Shown here in pieces: positions 7,529 to 16,259 of a stretch of DNA of 64,000 nucleotides. The notes under the pieces were generated by a model that searched no databases, was not told where the DNA came from, and was given only the letters and a program-made list of their open reading frames with translations. The stretch is taken from positions 1 through 64,000 of the forward strand of contig JAGRIH010000023.1 of assembly GCA_020443345.1 (NCBI GenBank), read 5' to 3'. The translations under genes and the position numbers were made by a program. The DNA comes from Halioglobus sp. Lineage in GTDB: Bacteria > Pseudomonadota > Gammaproteobacteria > Pseudomonadales > Halieaceae. Each line of letters begins with the position of its first letter. Position 1 is the stretch's first letter.

Positions 7529-9388
7529 TCAGTCGATGCGCATGTCCTCGAAGGGCGAGGTCAGCGCCAGCGAAACCGCCCGGTCACCCAACAGCACCTG
7601 GCGGTCCGTGATCTGCACGTCGTCGTCGTGCAATACCCCGTAGTCAAAGCGGTACACCGGGCTGCAGGTACCGGCCACCATGGCGTCGTCGTAGTCCTGC
7701 TGCCGCGCGCGCACGGTTTCGTTGGCGCGCTCCCAGGCCAGCCACTGGGAGCGGGAATAGCGCGCCTGCAACATGCGCTGCGTCACCGCCGGGCTGAGCA
7801 GCGTGGCCGAGGCATTGTTGCCGCCAAAGCCCTTGGAATTGACGATGGCATAGGCCATCTGCTGCGGGTCCACTTCGCGATGGGCGATGCTCAGTGCCAG
7901 GTGATCCTGCCGCACGTCATCCGCGAAACGCTCGATAGTGGCGATGCCGGGAATGAGGCCGTGGTGCCAGGTGCCCAGAGTGGCGGTCACCTGGTCACCC
8001 GAGGCGGAGCCCAGCGAATGGCCCAGGTAGCACTTTATCGCGGCCACCGGCCAGCTCTGGATACCGAAGGCCTGCGCCGTGCGGCTGAGAATTGCCGATT
8101 CCGAGGTGCGGTTCTGCGGTGTACCGGTGCCGTGGGCCTGCACCATGCCGCCGCTGCGCAGGGCGCGCTCGCCGACGATGGCGCGCGCCGCCGCCGCCGC
8201 CTTGGCCATGGTGATGTAGTTGCCCACGCCGGGACCGGAAATCGACTTCTTGTAACCGTCGGCGTTGACGAACACATCGGTGGCCGCGCCAAATACCGTG
8301 GCCCCCAGTTCCACTGCCAGCGCATCGTCAAACAGCACCACCATCTGCGCCGACTCGGCAATGGTGAAGCCGCAGTTTTCGGCAAAGGGCCGGCAGGCAC
8401 GCCGGTGATCGGGGGCCTGCCGCTCGTCGAGACCGTCCAGGCGGCGCAGTTCACGATCGCTGGCCAGCGCCCCCATCGCGCCGTAGCCCTCCATGACTTC
8501 CGGATTGACCGGCGCCTCGGATGAACCCACGAACACCACCCGCGCACGGCCGCTGCGGATATCGTCGATGCCCTGGCGCAGGTTGTACAGGAAGGACGCG
8601 CAGGCCCCCAGATTGGCGCCGGTGGCGCCCAGGCTGCCCAGCACATAGGCGTTGATAAAGTCGGCGGGCATCTCCGCCAAGCTCAGCGGGCAGTATTTGG
8701 AGGTCACGCGCTGCCCCATGTAGCGCGCTTTCAGCATGCCCCCGGCGCCCGCGCTGTCCAGTTGGCCCATGGCGCTGCCGGCATAGGTGCTGATCTCGTC
8801 CGCCGCGACATGCCGGGCGATAGCGTCCCACTCCAGCCCCATGCTGCCGAGCGCATCGGATGCCGCGAAGACCGTCATCTGCAGTCCGCGCGGGTGATTG
8901 CGCGAAGCATACAGCGTGCCCGGGTCAAATCCCGTGGGCAACTGTCCCGCGGCCTTGATTTCGAATTCGCGGTGCGTGGGCAGCAGAAAATCCTGCTGGC
9001 CGCGGATCTGTACATTGACGTGCGTTACACTCGTCGGCTCCACCACCCAGTCCACGGGGATGACATCGGGCAGGTGTTTGCGAGCGATGTCGAAGCTGAC
9101 CGGCTGACCGTTGCTCTGGGTCGGAAAGCGCTGGTTCCAGCGCACCGCATCGACGTCGAAGTGGTGTTTTTCAATACGCCGTATCAGGGTGTGATCGAGA
9201 ATGTACTGCTCGTTGCCGGCGCCGTCATCCAGCCCCATCAGCCGTGCCAGTGCTGCCAGCGTGCGCCGCTGTTTCTCGGCGGACAGCGCCGGATACACCA
9301 TGCGGGCAAAGGCGTGGTGCGCAGAGGCGCGCCCCGCACCGTTGATCCCGCCATAACCGACGACCACTGGTAACCGCTGTCCGCTCAC
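7529..9388 (-). CDS. fabY: Beta-ketoacyl-ACP synthase, FabY type
   Basis: A 619-residue ketosynthase. The thiolase-fold catalytic triad is complete: Cys263 in NLGACASFLYNL, His419 in VQAHGTGTPQN and His457 in LGHSLGSASGD, followed by NSKGFGGNNAS. Its length and the N-terminal LPVVVGYGGINGAGR, AAGQLPTGFDPG and SRNHPRGLQM segments resemble Pseudomonas aeruginosa FabY, which starts fatty-acid synthesis by condensing acetyl-CoA with malonyl-ACP in place of FabH. A role as initiating condensing enzyme is therefore likely but unproven here. It is the first gene of a minus-strand operon (nitroreductase, crotonase, ppiC, hupE). Confidence 0.88.
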   Translation of the reverse strand: MSGQRLPVVVGYGGINGAGRASAHHAFARMVYPALSAEKQRRTLAALARLMGLDDGAGNEQYILDHTLIRRIEKHHFDVDAVRWNQRFPTQSNGQPVSFDIARKHLPDVIPVDWVVEPTSVTHVNVQIRGQQDFLLPTHREFEIKAAGQLPTGFDPGTLYASRNHPRGLQMTVFAASDALGSMGLEWDAIARHVAADEISTYAGSAMGQLDSAGAGGMLKARYMGQRVTSKYCPLSLAEMPADFINAYVLGSLGATGANLGACASFLYNLRQGIDDIRSGRARVVFVGSSEAPVNPEVMEGYGAMGALASDRELRRLDGLDERQAPDHRRACRPFAENCGFTIAESAQMVVLFDDALAVELGATVFGAATDVFVNADGYKKSISGPGVGNYITMAKAAAAARAIVGERALRSGGMVQAHGTGTPQNRTSESAILSRTAQAFGIQSWPVAAIKCYLGHSLGSASGDQVTATLGTWHHGLIPGIATIERFADDVRQDHLALSIAHREVDPQQMAYAIVNSKGFGGNNASATLLSPAVTQRMLQARYSRSQWLAWERANETVRARQQDYDDAMVAGTCSPVYRFDYGVLHDDDVQITDRQVLLGDRAVSLALTSPFEDMRID

Positions 9389-9516
9389 AAATCACTGCCT
9401 CCCGCATCGACGCCGCAGGACCGCAGTGTACGTTCGGCAGTACTATTGTGATAGGTCATTTAAGACACTTATTGTGGTATTTTTGACAGCACCTGAAATT
9501 GCTGCCGCGCACACGC

Positions 9517-10542
9517 ATGTACACCGCCACTGCCATCGTCTACCCCAGCACCCTGGCCACCAGTGTCACCCTGCCCATGGAAATACTGCAGGCGGCGAGC
9601 CAGATGGCCAGCGTCGAACACCGCGGCCACCGCCAGGTGCGCTTTACCCTGGCCGGCCCGAATCGCAGGCTGATGCGCCTGGACAGCGGCATCGCACTCA
9701 AACCCGATATGAGCTACGCGCAGCTACCGCCGTCTGATCTGTTGCTGCTGCCCGCCATATGGCGCAACCCGCTGCCCACGGTCCGGGCGGCCGCGTCGTG
9801 GCTGCACCGACTGCCGGCGCTGGCCGGCGCGGGCACGCGCATCTGCAGCGTGGGTACCGGCAGCTACCTGCTGGCGGAGGCGGGCCTGCTCGACGGCCGC
9901 GCCGCCACCACCCACTGGCACTACTTCGAACAGTTCCAGCGCCGCTATCCGCAGGTGGAACTGAAGACGCGCCACCTCATTACCCAGAGCGACAATATCT
10001 ACTGTGCGGGCAGCGTGAACTCCATCGCGGACCTCATGGTGCACATCGTGCAGGAGTGGTTTGGCAGCCGCATCGCCAGGTCCGTCGAAAACCAGTTCTC
10101 GCCGGAGATCCGCCAGGCCTTTCGCGCCGCAGCCTACCAGAGCGAACCGAACAGCGCCCACCACGACGAAACGGTGCTGCGGGCGCAGCAGTTTTTGCAG
10201 GAACACCTGGCGCGCCCGCTGTCCCTGCAGCAGGTGGCCGCGCGGCTGGGCCTGACCGCGCGCAGCCTGCACCGGCGCTTCGTGCAGGCCACCGGTGTGA
10301 GCCCCCAGAACTACCTGCAAAGCCTGCGCATGGCGACCGCCAAGGACCTGCTGCGGCACACCAATCTCACCGTCGGCGAAATCGCCTGGCGCATCGGCCT
10401 GCAGGACACCAGTTATTTTTCCCAACTGTTTCGGCGCCACTGCGGCGTGAGCCCCCTGCGCTACCGGGCGGCGGTGCGCGGCAAGCTGTTCGACCCCGCC
10501 GGGGACGAGCCGGCCTTGAGAAACAGACCCGGCTATGGCTAA
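9517..10542 (+). CDS. GlxA-family AraC-type transcriptional regulator
   Basis: Two domains are visible in about 341 residues. The first half is a DJ-1/PfpI (class I amidotransferase-like) sensor domain, with CSVGTGSYLLAEAGLLDGRAATTHWHY around residue 110-135. The C-terminal 100 residues are an AraC helix-turn-helix pair (LSLQQVAARLGLTARSLHRRF and LTVGEIAWRIGLQDTSYFSQLFRR). Such GlxA proteins are one-component regulators for amino-acid-derived or quaternary-amine compounds; the ligand here is unknown. ATG 9517 is preferred over a TTG at 9499. It diverges from fabY, with 128 bases between, and ribB follows on the same strand. Confidence 0.88.
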   Translation: MYTATAIVYPSTLATSVTLPMEILQAASQMASVEHRGHRQVRFTLAGPNRRLMRLDSGIALKPDMSYAQLPPSDLLLLPAIWRNPLPTVRAAASWLHRLPALAGAGTRICSVGTGSYLLAEAGLLDGRAATTHWHYFEQFQRRYPQVELKTRHLITQSDNIYCAGSVNSIADLMVHIVQEWFGSRIARSVENQFSPEIRQAFRAAAYQSEPNSAHHDETVLRAQQFLQEHLARPLSLQQVAARLGLTARSLHRRFVQATGVSPQNYLQSLRMATAKDLLRHTNLTVGEIAWRIGLQDTSYFSQLFRRHCGVSPLRYRAAVRGKLFDPAGDEPALRNRPGYG

Positions 10543-10634
10543 ATTGGCGCCCTTCTCGACACGGGCAACGGGCCGTTGCTGCACGGCTACCGGCGCGGCG
10601 GCACCCGCGCTCTTTCCCACAGAGGCAGACAGCG

Positions 10635-11813
10635 ATGGCACTGAGCAGCATCCCGGACATCCTCGACGACATCCGGGCCGGCAGGATGGTCATCCTGATG
10701 GACGACGAGGACCGGGAGAACGAGGGCGACCTGATCGTCGCCGCGCAGGCTGTCACCCCGGAAATCATCACGTTTTTTTCCAGTGAGGCCTGCGGCCTGA
10801 TCTGCATGCCAATCACCGGGGAGCGCGCCCGGCAACTGCAACTGCCCCTGATGGTGCGCGACAACCGCTCCCAGCACGAAACCAATTTTACCGTGTCCAT
10901 CGATGCGGCCGAGCGCAAAGGGCCAGGCATCAGCTCGGTACAGCGCGCCCACACCGTGCTGCAGGCGGTGGCGGCCGATGCGCGCCCGGCCGACCTGGTA
11001 CAGCCGGGACACATCTTCCCGCTGGTGGCCAGGCCCGGCGGCGTGCTGCGGCGCGCCGGCCACACCGAGGCCGGCGTGGATCTGGCGCGCATGGCGGGTT
11101 TTGAACCGGCGGCGCTGATCGTGGAAATCATGAACGAGGACGGCACCATGGCGCGCCGCCCGCAACTGGAGGATTTTGCTGCGCAACACCGGCTGCGCAT
11201 GGGTACCATTGCCGATCTGATCGAGTACCGCTGCGTGCACGAGCAGTCCGTGGAGCTGCGCAACAGCAAGCCGGTATCCACTGAATTCGGCGATTTCGAG
11301 CTGCACACCTTCATCGATTTGATCGACGATACCGTGCACTACGCCCTCACCCTGGGCGACATTCGCGAGGATCAGGAGACCCTGGTGCGCGTACAGACGA
11401 TCAACACCCTGCGCGACGTGTTGTGCACGCGTATCGAGGGGGCATCCGCGGGGTGGTCCTACCGCCGGGCGATGGAGTATATCGCCGCCCGGGGCAAGGG
11501 CGCCGTGGTGCTGATCGGGCAGGACGTCAGCACCGCCCAGAGCCTGGCTGAGGTGATCCAGTTTCCCGAACCACCCAGTGTCACCGGCCCCACCAGCTCC
11601 GAGGGGATACAAAACTACCGCGTGATCGGCACCGGTTCCCAGATTCTGCGCCGCCTGGGTATCGGCAAGATGCGCCTGATGTCGGCGCCGGTGCACTTCA
11701 ACGCCCTGTCGGGCTTTAACCTGGAAGTGACCGATTTCGTCCAGCCCGGCACGGACCAAACACGGTCGGCGCCGCTCAACGCACCTCGACCGTCACCGGA
11801 ATCCAGCGATTGA
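10635..11813 (+). CDS. ribB: 3,4-dihydroxy-2-butanone-4-phosphate synthase with degenerate GTP cyclohydrolase II-like domain
   Basis: Residues 1-205 form a complete RibB domain, which converts ribulose 5-phosphate to formate and 3,4-dihydroxy-2-butanone 4-phosphate for riboflavin. Active-site motifs are present: DDEDRENEGDL, the TGERARQL loop, and the AGHTEAGVDL segment. The second half (from about 210) aligns with GTP cyclohydrolase II but lacks the zinc cysteines normally in the GEC...RCDC region; the site reads INTLRDVLCTRIEGASAGW. It is thus a RibBA-shaped protein in which only RibB should be active, a known gammaproteobacterial arrangement. ATG 10635 follows AGAGG. Its last 38 bases overlap the convergent solute-binding gene. 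No FMN riboswitch fits upstream. Confidence 0.92.
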   Translation: MALSSIPDILDDIRAGRMVILMDDEDRENEGDLIVAAQAVTPEIITFFSSEACGLICMPITGERARQLQLPLMVRDNRSQHETNFTVSIDAAERKGPGISSVQRAHTVLQAVAADARPADLVQPGHIFPLVARPGGVLRRAGHTEAGVDLARMAGFEPAALIVEIMNEDGTMARRPQLEDFAAQHRLRMGTIADLIEYRCVHEQSVELRNSKPVSTEFGDFELHTFIDLIDDTVHYALTLGDIREDQETLVRVQTINTLRDVLCTRIEGASAGWSYRRAMEYIAARGKGAVVLIGQDVSTAQSLAEVIQFPEPPSVTGPTSSEGIQNYRVIGTGSQILRRLGIGKMRLMSAPVHFNALSGFNLEVTDFVQPGTDQTRSAPLNAPRPSPESSD

Positions 11814-12540
11814 GGATGTAGCGCAGGCTGCCATTGCCGCGCATCAGGGCCAGAGCGCGGTTCAGCTCCGCAGCCAGCGCGGCATGGTCCCGGCGCACGG
11901 CCCAGGCGAGCATCTCCTGGGTCAACGGCGCATACAGACTGATCAGGTCGTCGTTCTCGGGCTCCGTCGCCAGGCGCCAACTGGTCGGCGCATCGTGGAT
12001 GAACAGGTCGATGGCATCGTTGCGCAGGCCGTCGAATGCCGCGGCCGGGTCCGCGTAACCGGTGACAGTGGCAGCGGGCAGCTCACGCTCGGCAAAGGCC
12101 GCCCCGGTGGTACCCGGTTCCACCCCGATGCGCACGCCCTCGCGATACACGGACCAGGGCTGGGCAAAGCGCGCCACCTTATCCCGGTGCAGGATCGCCA
12201 TCTGGCCAACCTGCAGGTAGGAATCGGTGAACAGCACCTGCTCGGCGCGCCCGGCCGTTATACTCATGCCCGACATGATGACATCGATTTCGCCCGCCAG
12301 CAGCGCGGGAATCAGCTGCTCGAACGGCAGTTGTCGCAGGCGCAGGTCGCGCCCCAGGATTTCACTGACCGTCCTGGCGTTGTCCGCCTCGATACCCACG
12401 ATCCGCCCATCCTGCAGATAGACCAGCGGCGGGTAATCCGGCGCCACGCCCACCCGCAGCGCGTCCGCATGGGCACTGGCGGCAGTTGCACAAAGAAGCA
12501 CTGTAAAAATAAAGAACCTGAACATGATGGATCTTGCCAT
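11776..12540 (-). CDS. Periplasmic solute-binding protein, SBP_bac_3 family
   Basis: An amino-acid-type extracellular solute-binding protein of about 254 residues. A signal peptide (MARSIMFRFF..., likely cut after AHA) leads into LRVGVAPDYPPLVY, the characteristic opening strand, then GIEADNARTVSEILG, LLAGEIDVIMSGMSIT and VRIGVEPGTTGA. These proteins deliver polar amino acids or similar ligands to an ABC permease or act as sensors. No permease or ATPase gene is adjacent, so it may act alone or with distant partners. Possible starts are TTG 12561, ATG 12540 and ATG 12525. The 3' end overlaps ribB by 38 bases tail to tail. Confidence 0.87.
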   Translation of the reverse strand: MARSIMFRFFIFTVLLCATAASAHADALRVGVAPDYPPLVYLQDGRIVGIEADNARTVSEILGRDLRLRQLPFEQLIPALLAGEIDVIMSGMSITAGRAEQVLFTDSYLQVGQMAILHRDKVARFAQPWSVYREGVRIGVEPGTTGAAFAERELPAATVTGYADPAAAFDGLRNDAIDLFIHDAPTSWRLATEPENDDLISLYAPLTQEMLAWAVRRDHAALAAELNRALALMRGNGSLRYILNRWIPVTVEVR

Positions 12541-12703
12541 ATTCCCGTTGCTAAAGATCAAAGCACCTTGGACACTGCTTTTGTTTCCGGCTTCGGCAGC
12601 ACCCGGTCCCGGTCACTGATGCGCAAGCTGTCCGCCATCGGGGGACCGCCGTCGAGGGTGCCGCCGTCGGAGGTACCGCTATTGAGATGCCGTCACGGCT
12701 GTT

Positions 12704-13483
12704 TCACGCCCGCATCTGGCGGTATTTTAATACCGATACAAAGAACGCGCCTCCTATGGTGTTGCCAATAACGGTAAAAACCAGGAACTCGATGTAATCT
12801 CTGAAGGTAATGCCATCGCCCACCAGCCACCCGCTCAATACCTCTATATTGCCGACAATGCAATGGTGCAGGCCGCCGGCGCCAATTATCAGCGTGATCA
12901 ATACGACGATGACAACGTGACTGATGGATTCCCTCACCGAGCTGATAAGCCACCCGAGAAGCCCCATCATCCACCCGGCCAAGACAGCCGAGCCCAGGGT
13001 TACCTGCCAGTCGGGATCGACCATCACGTGCGCCATGTGCTGAAACGATGCGACTGGAATACGTCCGCTTTGCGGGCCAATCCAGGTGATAAAAATAGCG
13101 AACAGCAATCCGCCGATGAGGTTGCCGGCTATGACAAAGCCCCACAGCCCGAGCAGCTCACGGACGCTGGCCCTGCCATTGAGCACCGGTAGAATCGCCA
13201 GCGCTGTCTGCTCGGTAAACAGTTCGGATCGTCCGATTATCACAAAGATGAAACCCAGCGGATAGCCGGCGGCGACGATGAGACTTAAGATATGGTCATC
13301 CACTTTGCCACTGAACATGGCATGCAGAATACCCATGAGCATGACCGAAAAGCCGATCTCCAGCCCGGCGGTGAAAGCGCTCAGGCTGAGCCCGAGATTG
13401 GAACGCTCGTAATCGCGAAAGCCCATCCTGATCTGGTCTTGCACAATTTCATCGTGCGGCTTGGGACTGTCTTTTTCTGCCAT
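12704..13483 (-). CDS. Formate/nitrite transporter (FNT) family channel
   Basis: This 259-residue membrane protein has six hydrophobic segments spaced as in the pentameric FNT channels: GLEIGFSVMLMGILH, ILSLIVAAGYPLGFIFVIIG, LWGFVIAGNLIGGLLFAIF, VLAGWMMGLLGWLI, VIVVLITLIIGAGGLHH and FLVFTVIGNTIGGAFFVSVL. The soluble N-terminus (KDSPKPHDEIVQDQIRMG) and the lack of nearby nitrite or formate enzymes suit the YfdC-like subgroup, whose substrate is not firmly known. It stands between the solute-binding protein and the wax synthase gene on the same strand. Confidence 0.9.
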   Translation of the reverse strand: MAEKDSPKPHDEIVQDQIRMGFRDYERSNLGLSLSAFTAGLEIGFSVMLMGILHAMFSGKVDDHILSLIVAAGYPLGFIFVIIGRSELFTEQTALAILPVLNGRASVRELLGLWGFVIAGNLIGGLLFAIFITWIGPQSGRIPVASFQHMAHVMVDPDWQVTLGSAVLAGWMMGLLGWLISSVRESISHVVIVVLITLIIGAGGLHHCIVGNIEVLSGWLVGDGITFRDYIEFLVFTVIGNTIGGAFFVSVLKYRQMRA

Positions 13484-13594
13484 ATTAAGGAAAGAACCTC
13501 AGATCTGCCCCCACGGTCCTGAACAATGGCAACCTTTCGTCACCGGCGCTCTACGCCTGGATGTAGACATCGAGCGCGGGCTGGCGCAGGGGCT

Positions 13595-15211
13595 TCAGGC
13601 TTGGCGGTCGGGGGCGATGTCGCGGCGACTCGCGGTTTGCGCTGTGTCCCGGGCACCGGTTTTGGGACGCACCTTCGCTGCGGCTCCGCTTTTTGCTTTG
13701 GTTTTGGTGTTAGCTTTTGTCTTGGCTTTAGCTTTAGCTTTAACTTTGGTTCTGGTTTTGGTTTTGGTTTTGGCTTTGGTTCCAGTCCCGGTACTGGCCC
13801 CGGCTTTGCCAGCACGCAAACCGGCCGCCTCCTCCAGCTCGCTCAGCGCGTCCTCCATGTCATCGATCAGGCGCTGCACCTGGGGCAGCGAGCGGCGACA
13901 GGCGGTGATGCCGAAATCCACATTCTGGTCGTAGGTCACCAGAGTGATGTTGAGCGCCACGCCCTCGGTCACGATGGACGCCGGATAGATGCCGTCCAGC
14001 CGCGCCCCGTTCCAGTACATGGCCCGACGCGGCCCCGGCACATTGGAGATGACGGTACTGTAGGGCGGGAACCGGCTGGTCAGACCCAGCGGCATCAGCA
14101 GCAGCCCCGGCATCTGGGTGAGCAGGACAAACAGCTCCGCCTCGCGCGGCGTCATGTCCTGGAGCAGCGCCTTGCCGGCGCGCATGGACGAGCGGATCGT
14201 CTCGAAGCGCTCGACCGGGTCCGCCAGATGGGTGGCCAGATCGGCGCTGACCGTGGCCACCGCGTTGGATGAATCGATGTCACCGGCGCGGCGCAGCGAC
14301 AGGGGCACCATGGCCTTCAGCGACTGCTCGGGCAGTTCACCGAGATTCTGCAAAAAGCGGCGCAGGGCGCCGGCGCACATGGCCAGCACGGCATCGTTGA
14401 ACGTGCCGTCGAGGGCCTTGCCCACTGCGCGAACGCGCTCAAAAGGCCACGACTGGGCGACAAAGCGCCGCGCGCCGTCGACCGGAGTGTTGATCGAAGA
14501 GCGCGGCACGTTCAGCCACGGCAGATTGAGGCCCGCGCCGCGCCCGGTCCAGGCGGCGGCGCACTGCTTCAGACCACCGTACAGGTTTGCAGCGCTGTCG
14601 AGTTGCGCCTTGAGCGCCTCGGCCACGTTGCGCACCTGGGCGTCGCCGAGCGGCTCCGCCTGCTGCAGCCTCGCCCGGTAACGCTCCCAGGCCTGTACCG
14701 ACAGCGGAGAATCATCGATGCGGGCGCGCGCATCGGTGGAGAACATACTTTGCGTCAGATGCATCGAGCGTATGCCGTCGATCGCCGCGTGATGGTACTT
14801 GGAATACACCGCGAACTGCCGTTTCTGCAAACCTTCGATCAGGTGCATCTCCCACAGGGGGCGGTGGCGGTCCATCATGGCGCCGTGCAGGCGCGACACC
14901 AGCGCAAACAGTTCGCGATAGCGCCCGGGACGCGGCAGCGCAGAATGCCGGATATGGTAATCCGGGTCCAGTGCGTCATCCGGCTCCCAGAACACCGGGC
15001 CCAGGGCGCCCAGCGGCCCCATCTTGAGGCGCTCGCCGAACGGCGACTGGAACTGCTCGGTGGCGCGCAGGTTGTCCGCCATCTGGTGCAGAAAGCGCTG
15101 CTCCTGAACGCCCTGCGGCAGCGTGAACAGATGGATGCCGCCGACATGCATCGGCGCCTCCCGCGTTTCGGCGAGCAGGAACGCCCGATCCGCAATGCCC
15201 AGTCTTTTCAT
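13595..15211 (-). CDS. Wax ester synthase/diacylglycerol acyltransferase (WS/DGAT) with basic repetitive tail
   Basis: A 538-residue WS/DGAT enzyme that esterifies fatty acyl-CoA with fatty alcohol or diacylglycerol, making wax esters or triacylglycerol at the membrane. The catalytic motif HHAAIDG is at residues 140-146; PLWEMHLIEGL, the LNVPRSSIN region and VISNVPGPRRAMYW are also typical. Residues 1-468 cover the normal family length. The last 70 residues are unusual: Lys, Thr and Ala alternate almost regularly, encoded by a hexamer-like repeat, giving a strongly positive disordered tail that could bind nucleic acid or acidic surfaces (inference). The fatty acyl-CoA reductase at 33431 could supply its alcohol substrate. 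Confidence 0.93.
   Translation of the reverse strand: MKRLGIADRAFLLAETREAPMHVGGIHLFTLPQGVQEQRFLHQMADNLRATEQFQSPFGERLKMGPLGALGPVFWEPDDALDPDYHIRHSALPRPGRYRELFALVSRLHGAMMDRHRPLWEMHLIEGLQKRQFAVYSKYHHAAIDGIRSMHLTQSMFSTDARARIDDSPLSVQAWERYRARLQQAEPLGDAQVRNVAEALKAQLDSAANLYGGLKQCAAAWTGRGAGLNLPWLNVPRSSINTPVDGARRFVAQSWPFERVRAVGKALDGTFNDAVLAMCAGALRRFLQNLGELPEQSLKAMVPLSLRRAGDIDSSNAVATVSADLATHLADPVERFETIRSSMRAGKALLQDMTPREAELFVLLTQMPGLLLMPLGLTSRFPPYSTVISNVPGPRRAMYWNGARLDGIYPASIVTEGVALNITLVTYDQNVDFGITACRRSLPQVQRLIDDMEDALSELEEAAGLRAGKAGASTGTGTKAKTKTKTRTKVKAKAKAKTKANTKTKAKSGAAAKVRPKTGARDTAQTASRRDIAPDRQA
13680..13800. repeat. Imperfect hexanucleotide repeat encoding the K/T/A tail
   Basis: The plus strand runs through variants of ggtttt, ggcttt and agcttt in about 18-20 imperfect six-base units. 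On the coding minus strand this gives alternating AAR/ACN or AAR/GCN codons (KT and KA dipeptides) near the end of the WS/DGAT gene. Such an array is prone to slippage in units of two codons. Confidence 0.85.
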
Positions 15212-15385
15212 ACGATCATCTCACCCGATAGCCGCCGGTTAGTGCGCCGCCGCGCACTGCACCGCTTCGCGCTCCAACTCTACGTGTAGAGTGTAGCAGA
15301 ACATCGGATGCCGCCACGGGGACCGACTGCGCCGGACGGGGATACGCCAGGTTCGCGCCTGCCCGCCGGCACCGGGAACGTCCCC

Positions 15386-16150
15386 TCAACTGAGCGCCGG
15401 TTTGTAAAACGCAATGGCGTTTTCGCTGAACACCCTGGCGGCGGCTGCCGGGCCGAGGGCAGCGCTTACCAGGTCGATGTGCCGGTCCTGGAAGGGCAGC
15501 GGCGCTCTGGTCGACGGCAGGTCGGTGCCGAACATCAGGCAGTCGGGATTGGCCTGGTACAGTGCGACGATCGCCTGCGGTGCATCGAAATCGAGGCGGC
15601 CGAAACCGCTGGCCTTCACTTTCACCCCGCGCTCGGCCAGCCTGAGCAAGTCTGCAAACCCCGCCTGGCGCAGACCCAGGTGATCGATACTCAGAGCCGG
15701 CAGCCGAACCAAGGTGGCCGACAACTGCGCCAGCTCGGCCGCATCGACGTAGAGCTCGACGTGCCAGCCCACCAACGCATACACTCTGTGCGCCATATAA
15801 GCCAGGTATTCGAGACTGGCCGGGCCGCCGCGATACAGGTTGAATCGCAGCGCTCTGACACCGGCGGCGTGCAGTCGGACAATCTGCGCATCCGACGCAG
15901 TAGGGGGAAGTTGCGTGACGCCGACAAATCCGGGCCCCAGGGTCTTCAGTGCCGCCAGAAGGTAGCCCTGATCAAATGCGTGAAATGACCCGGAGACCAC
16001 GGCGCCGCCACACAGCCGGTAATCTGCCATGCGTCGCAAATATTCGTCACAGCCAAACGGTTCCGGCAGATAGCCGTGGTTGCGTACCAGCGGGAAGCGC
16101 GGATCGATAATATGCAGATGGCTATCGAATAATCGTGTTGTTGCGGACAA
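15386..16150 (-). CDS. Amidohydrolase-family metal-dependent hydrolase
   Basis: A 254-residue TIM-barrel hydrolase of the amidohydrolase 2 group (PF04909-like), which includes lactonases such as 2-pyrone-4,6-dicarboxylate hydrolase and decarboxylases. The metal-binding start FDSHLHIIDP is at residues 8-17; GVRALRFNLYRGG, LSIDHLGLRQ (histidine at the barrel end) and MFGTDLPSTRA (catalytic Asp) follow. The start appears to be TTG at 16150, because the DSHLHI motif begins just nine codons downstream and no ATG precedes it. Substrate unknown. It is separated by more than 100 bases from genes on each side. Confidence 0.85.
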   Translation of the reverse strand: MSATTRLFDSHLHIIDPRFPLVRNHGYLPEPFGCDEYLRRMADYRLCGGAVVSGSFHAFDQGYLLAALKTLGPGFVGVTQLPPTASDAQIVRLHAAGVRALRFNLYRGGPASLEYLAYMAHRVYALVGWHVELYVDAAELAQLSATLVRLPALSIDHLGLRQAGFADLLRLAERGVKVKASGFGRLDFDAPQAIVALYQANPDCLMFGTDLPSTRAPLPFQDRHIDLVSAALGPAAAARVFSENAIAFYKPALS

Positions 16151-16259
16151 CTTTCGAGCCCCTGGCAGGAACGGATTGCAGAGCGCGCCGCGGTGGCAGA
16201 TGGCCGCCCTGCAGTGATGCGCCGCGTGACAGGGCCGGGTTCGCGCCGGCCTTATGCGC

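Noticed and set aside
10543-10634. FMN riboswitch upstream of ribB
   Set aside because: Only about 90 bases separate the genes and none of the conserved RFN stems is present.
9759-10634. N-terminal extension of the ribB frame upstream of 10635
   Set aside because: The frame is open by chance across the GlxA-type regulator gene; RibB homology and a good ribosome site begin at 10635.
13526-14272. Plus-strand frame encoding a Phe/Gly/Ser repeat protein
   Set aside because: The repeats are the complement of the Lys/Thr/Ala codons in the WS/DGAT tail, and the rest overlaps the conserved WS/DGAT domain.
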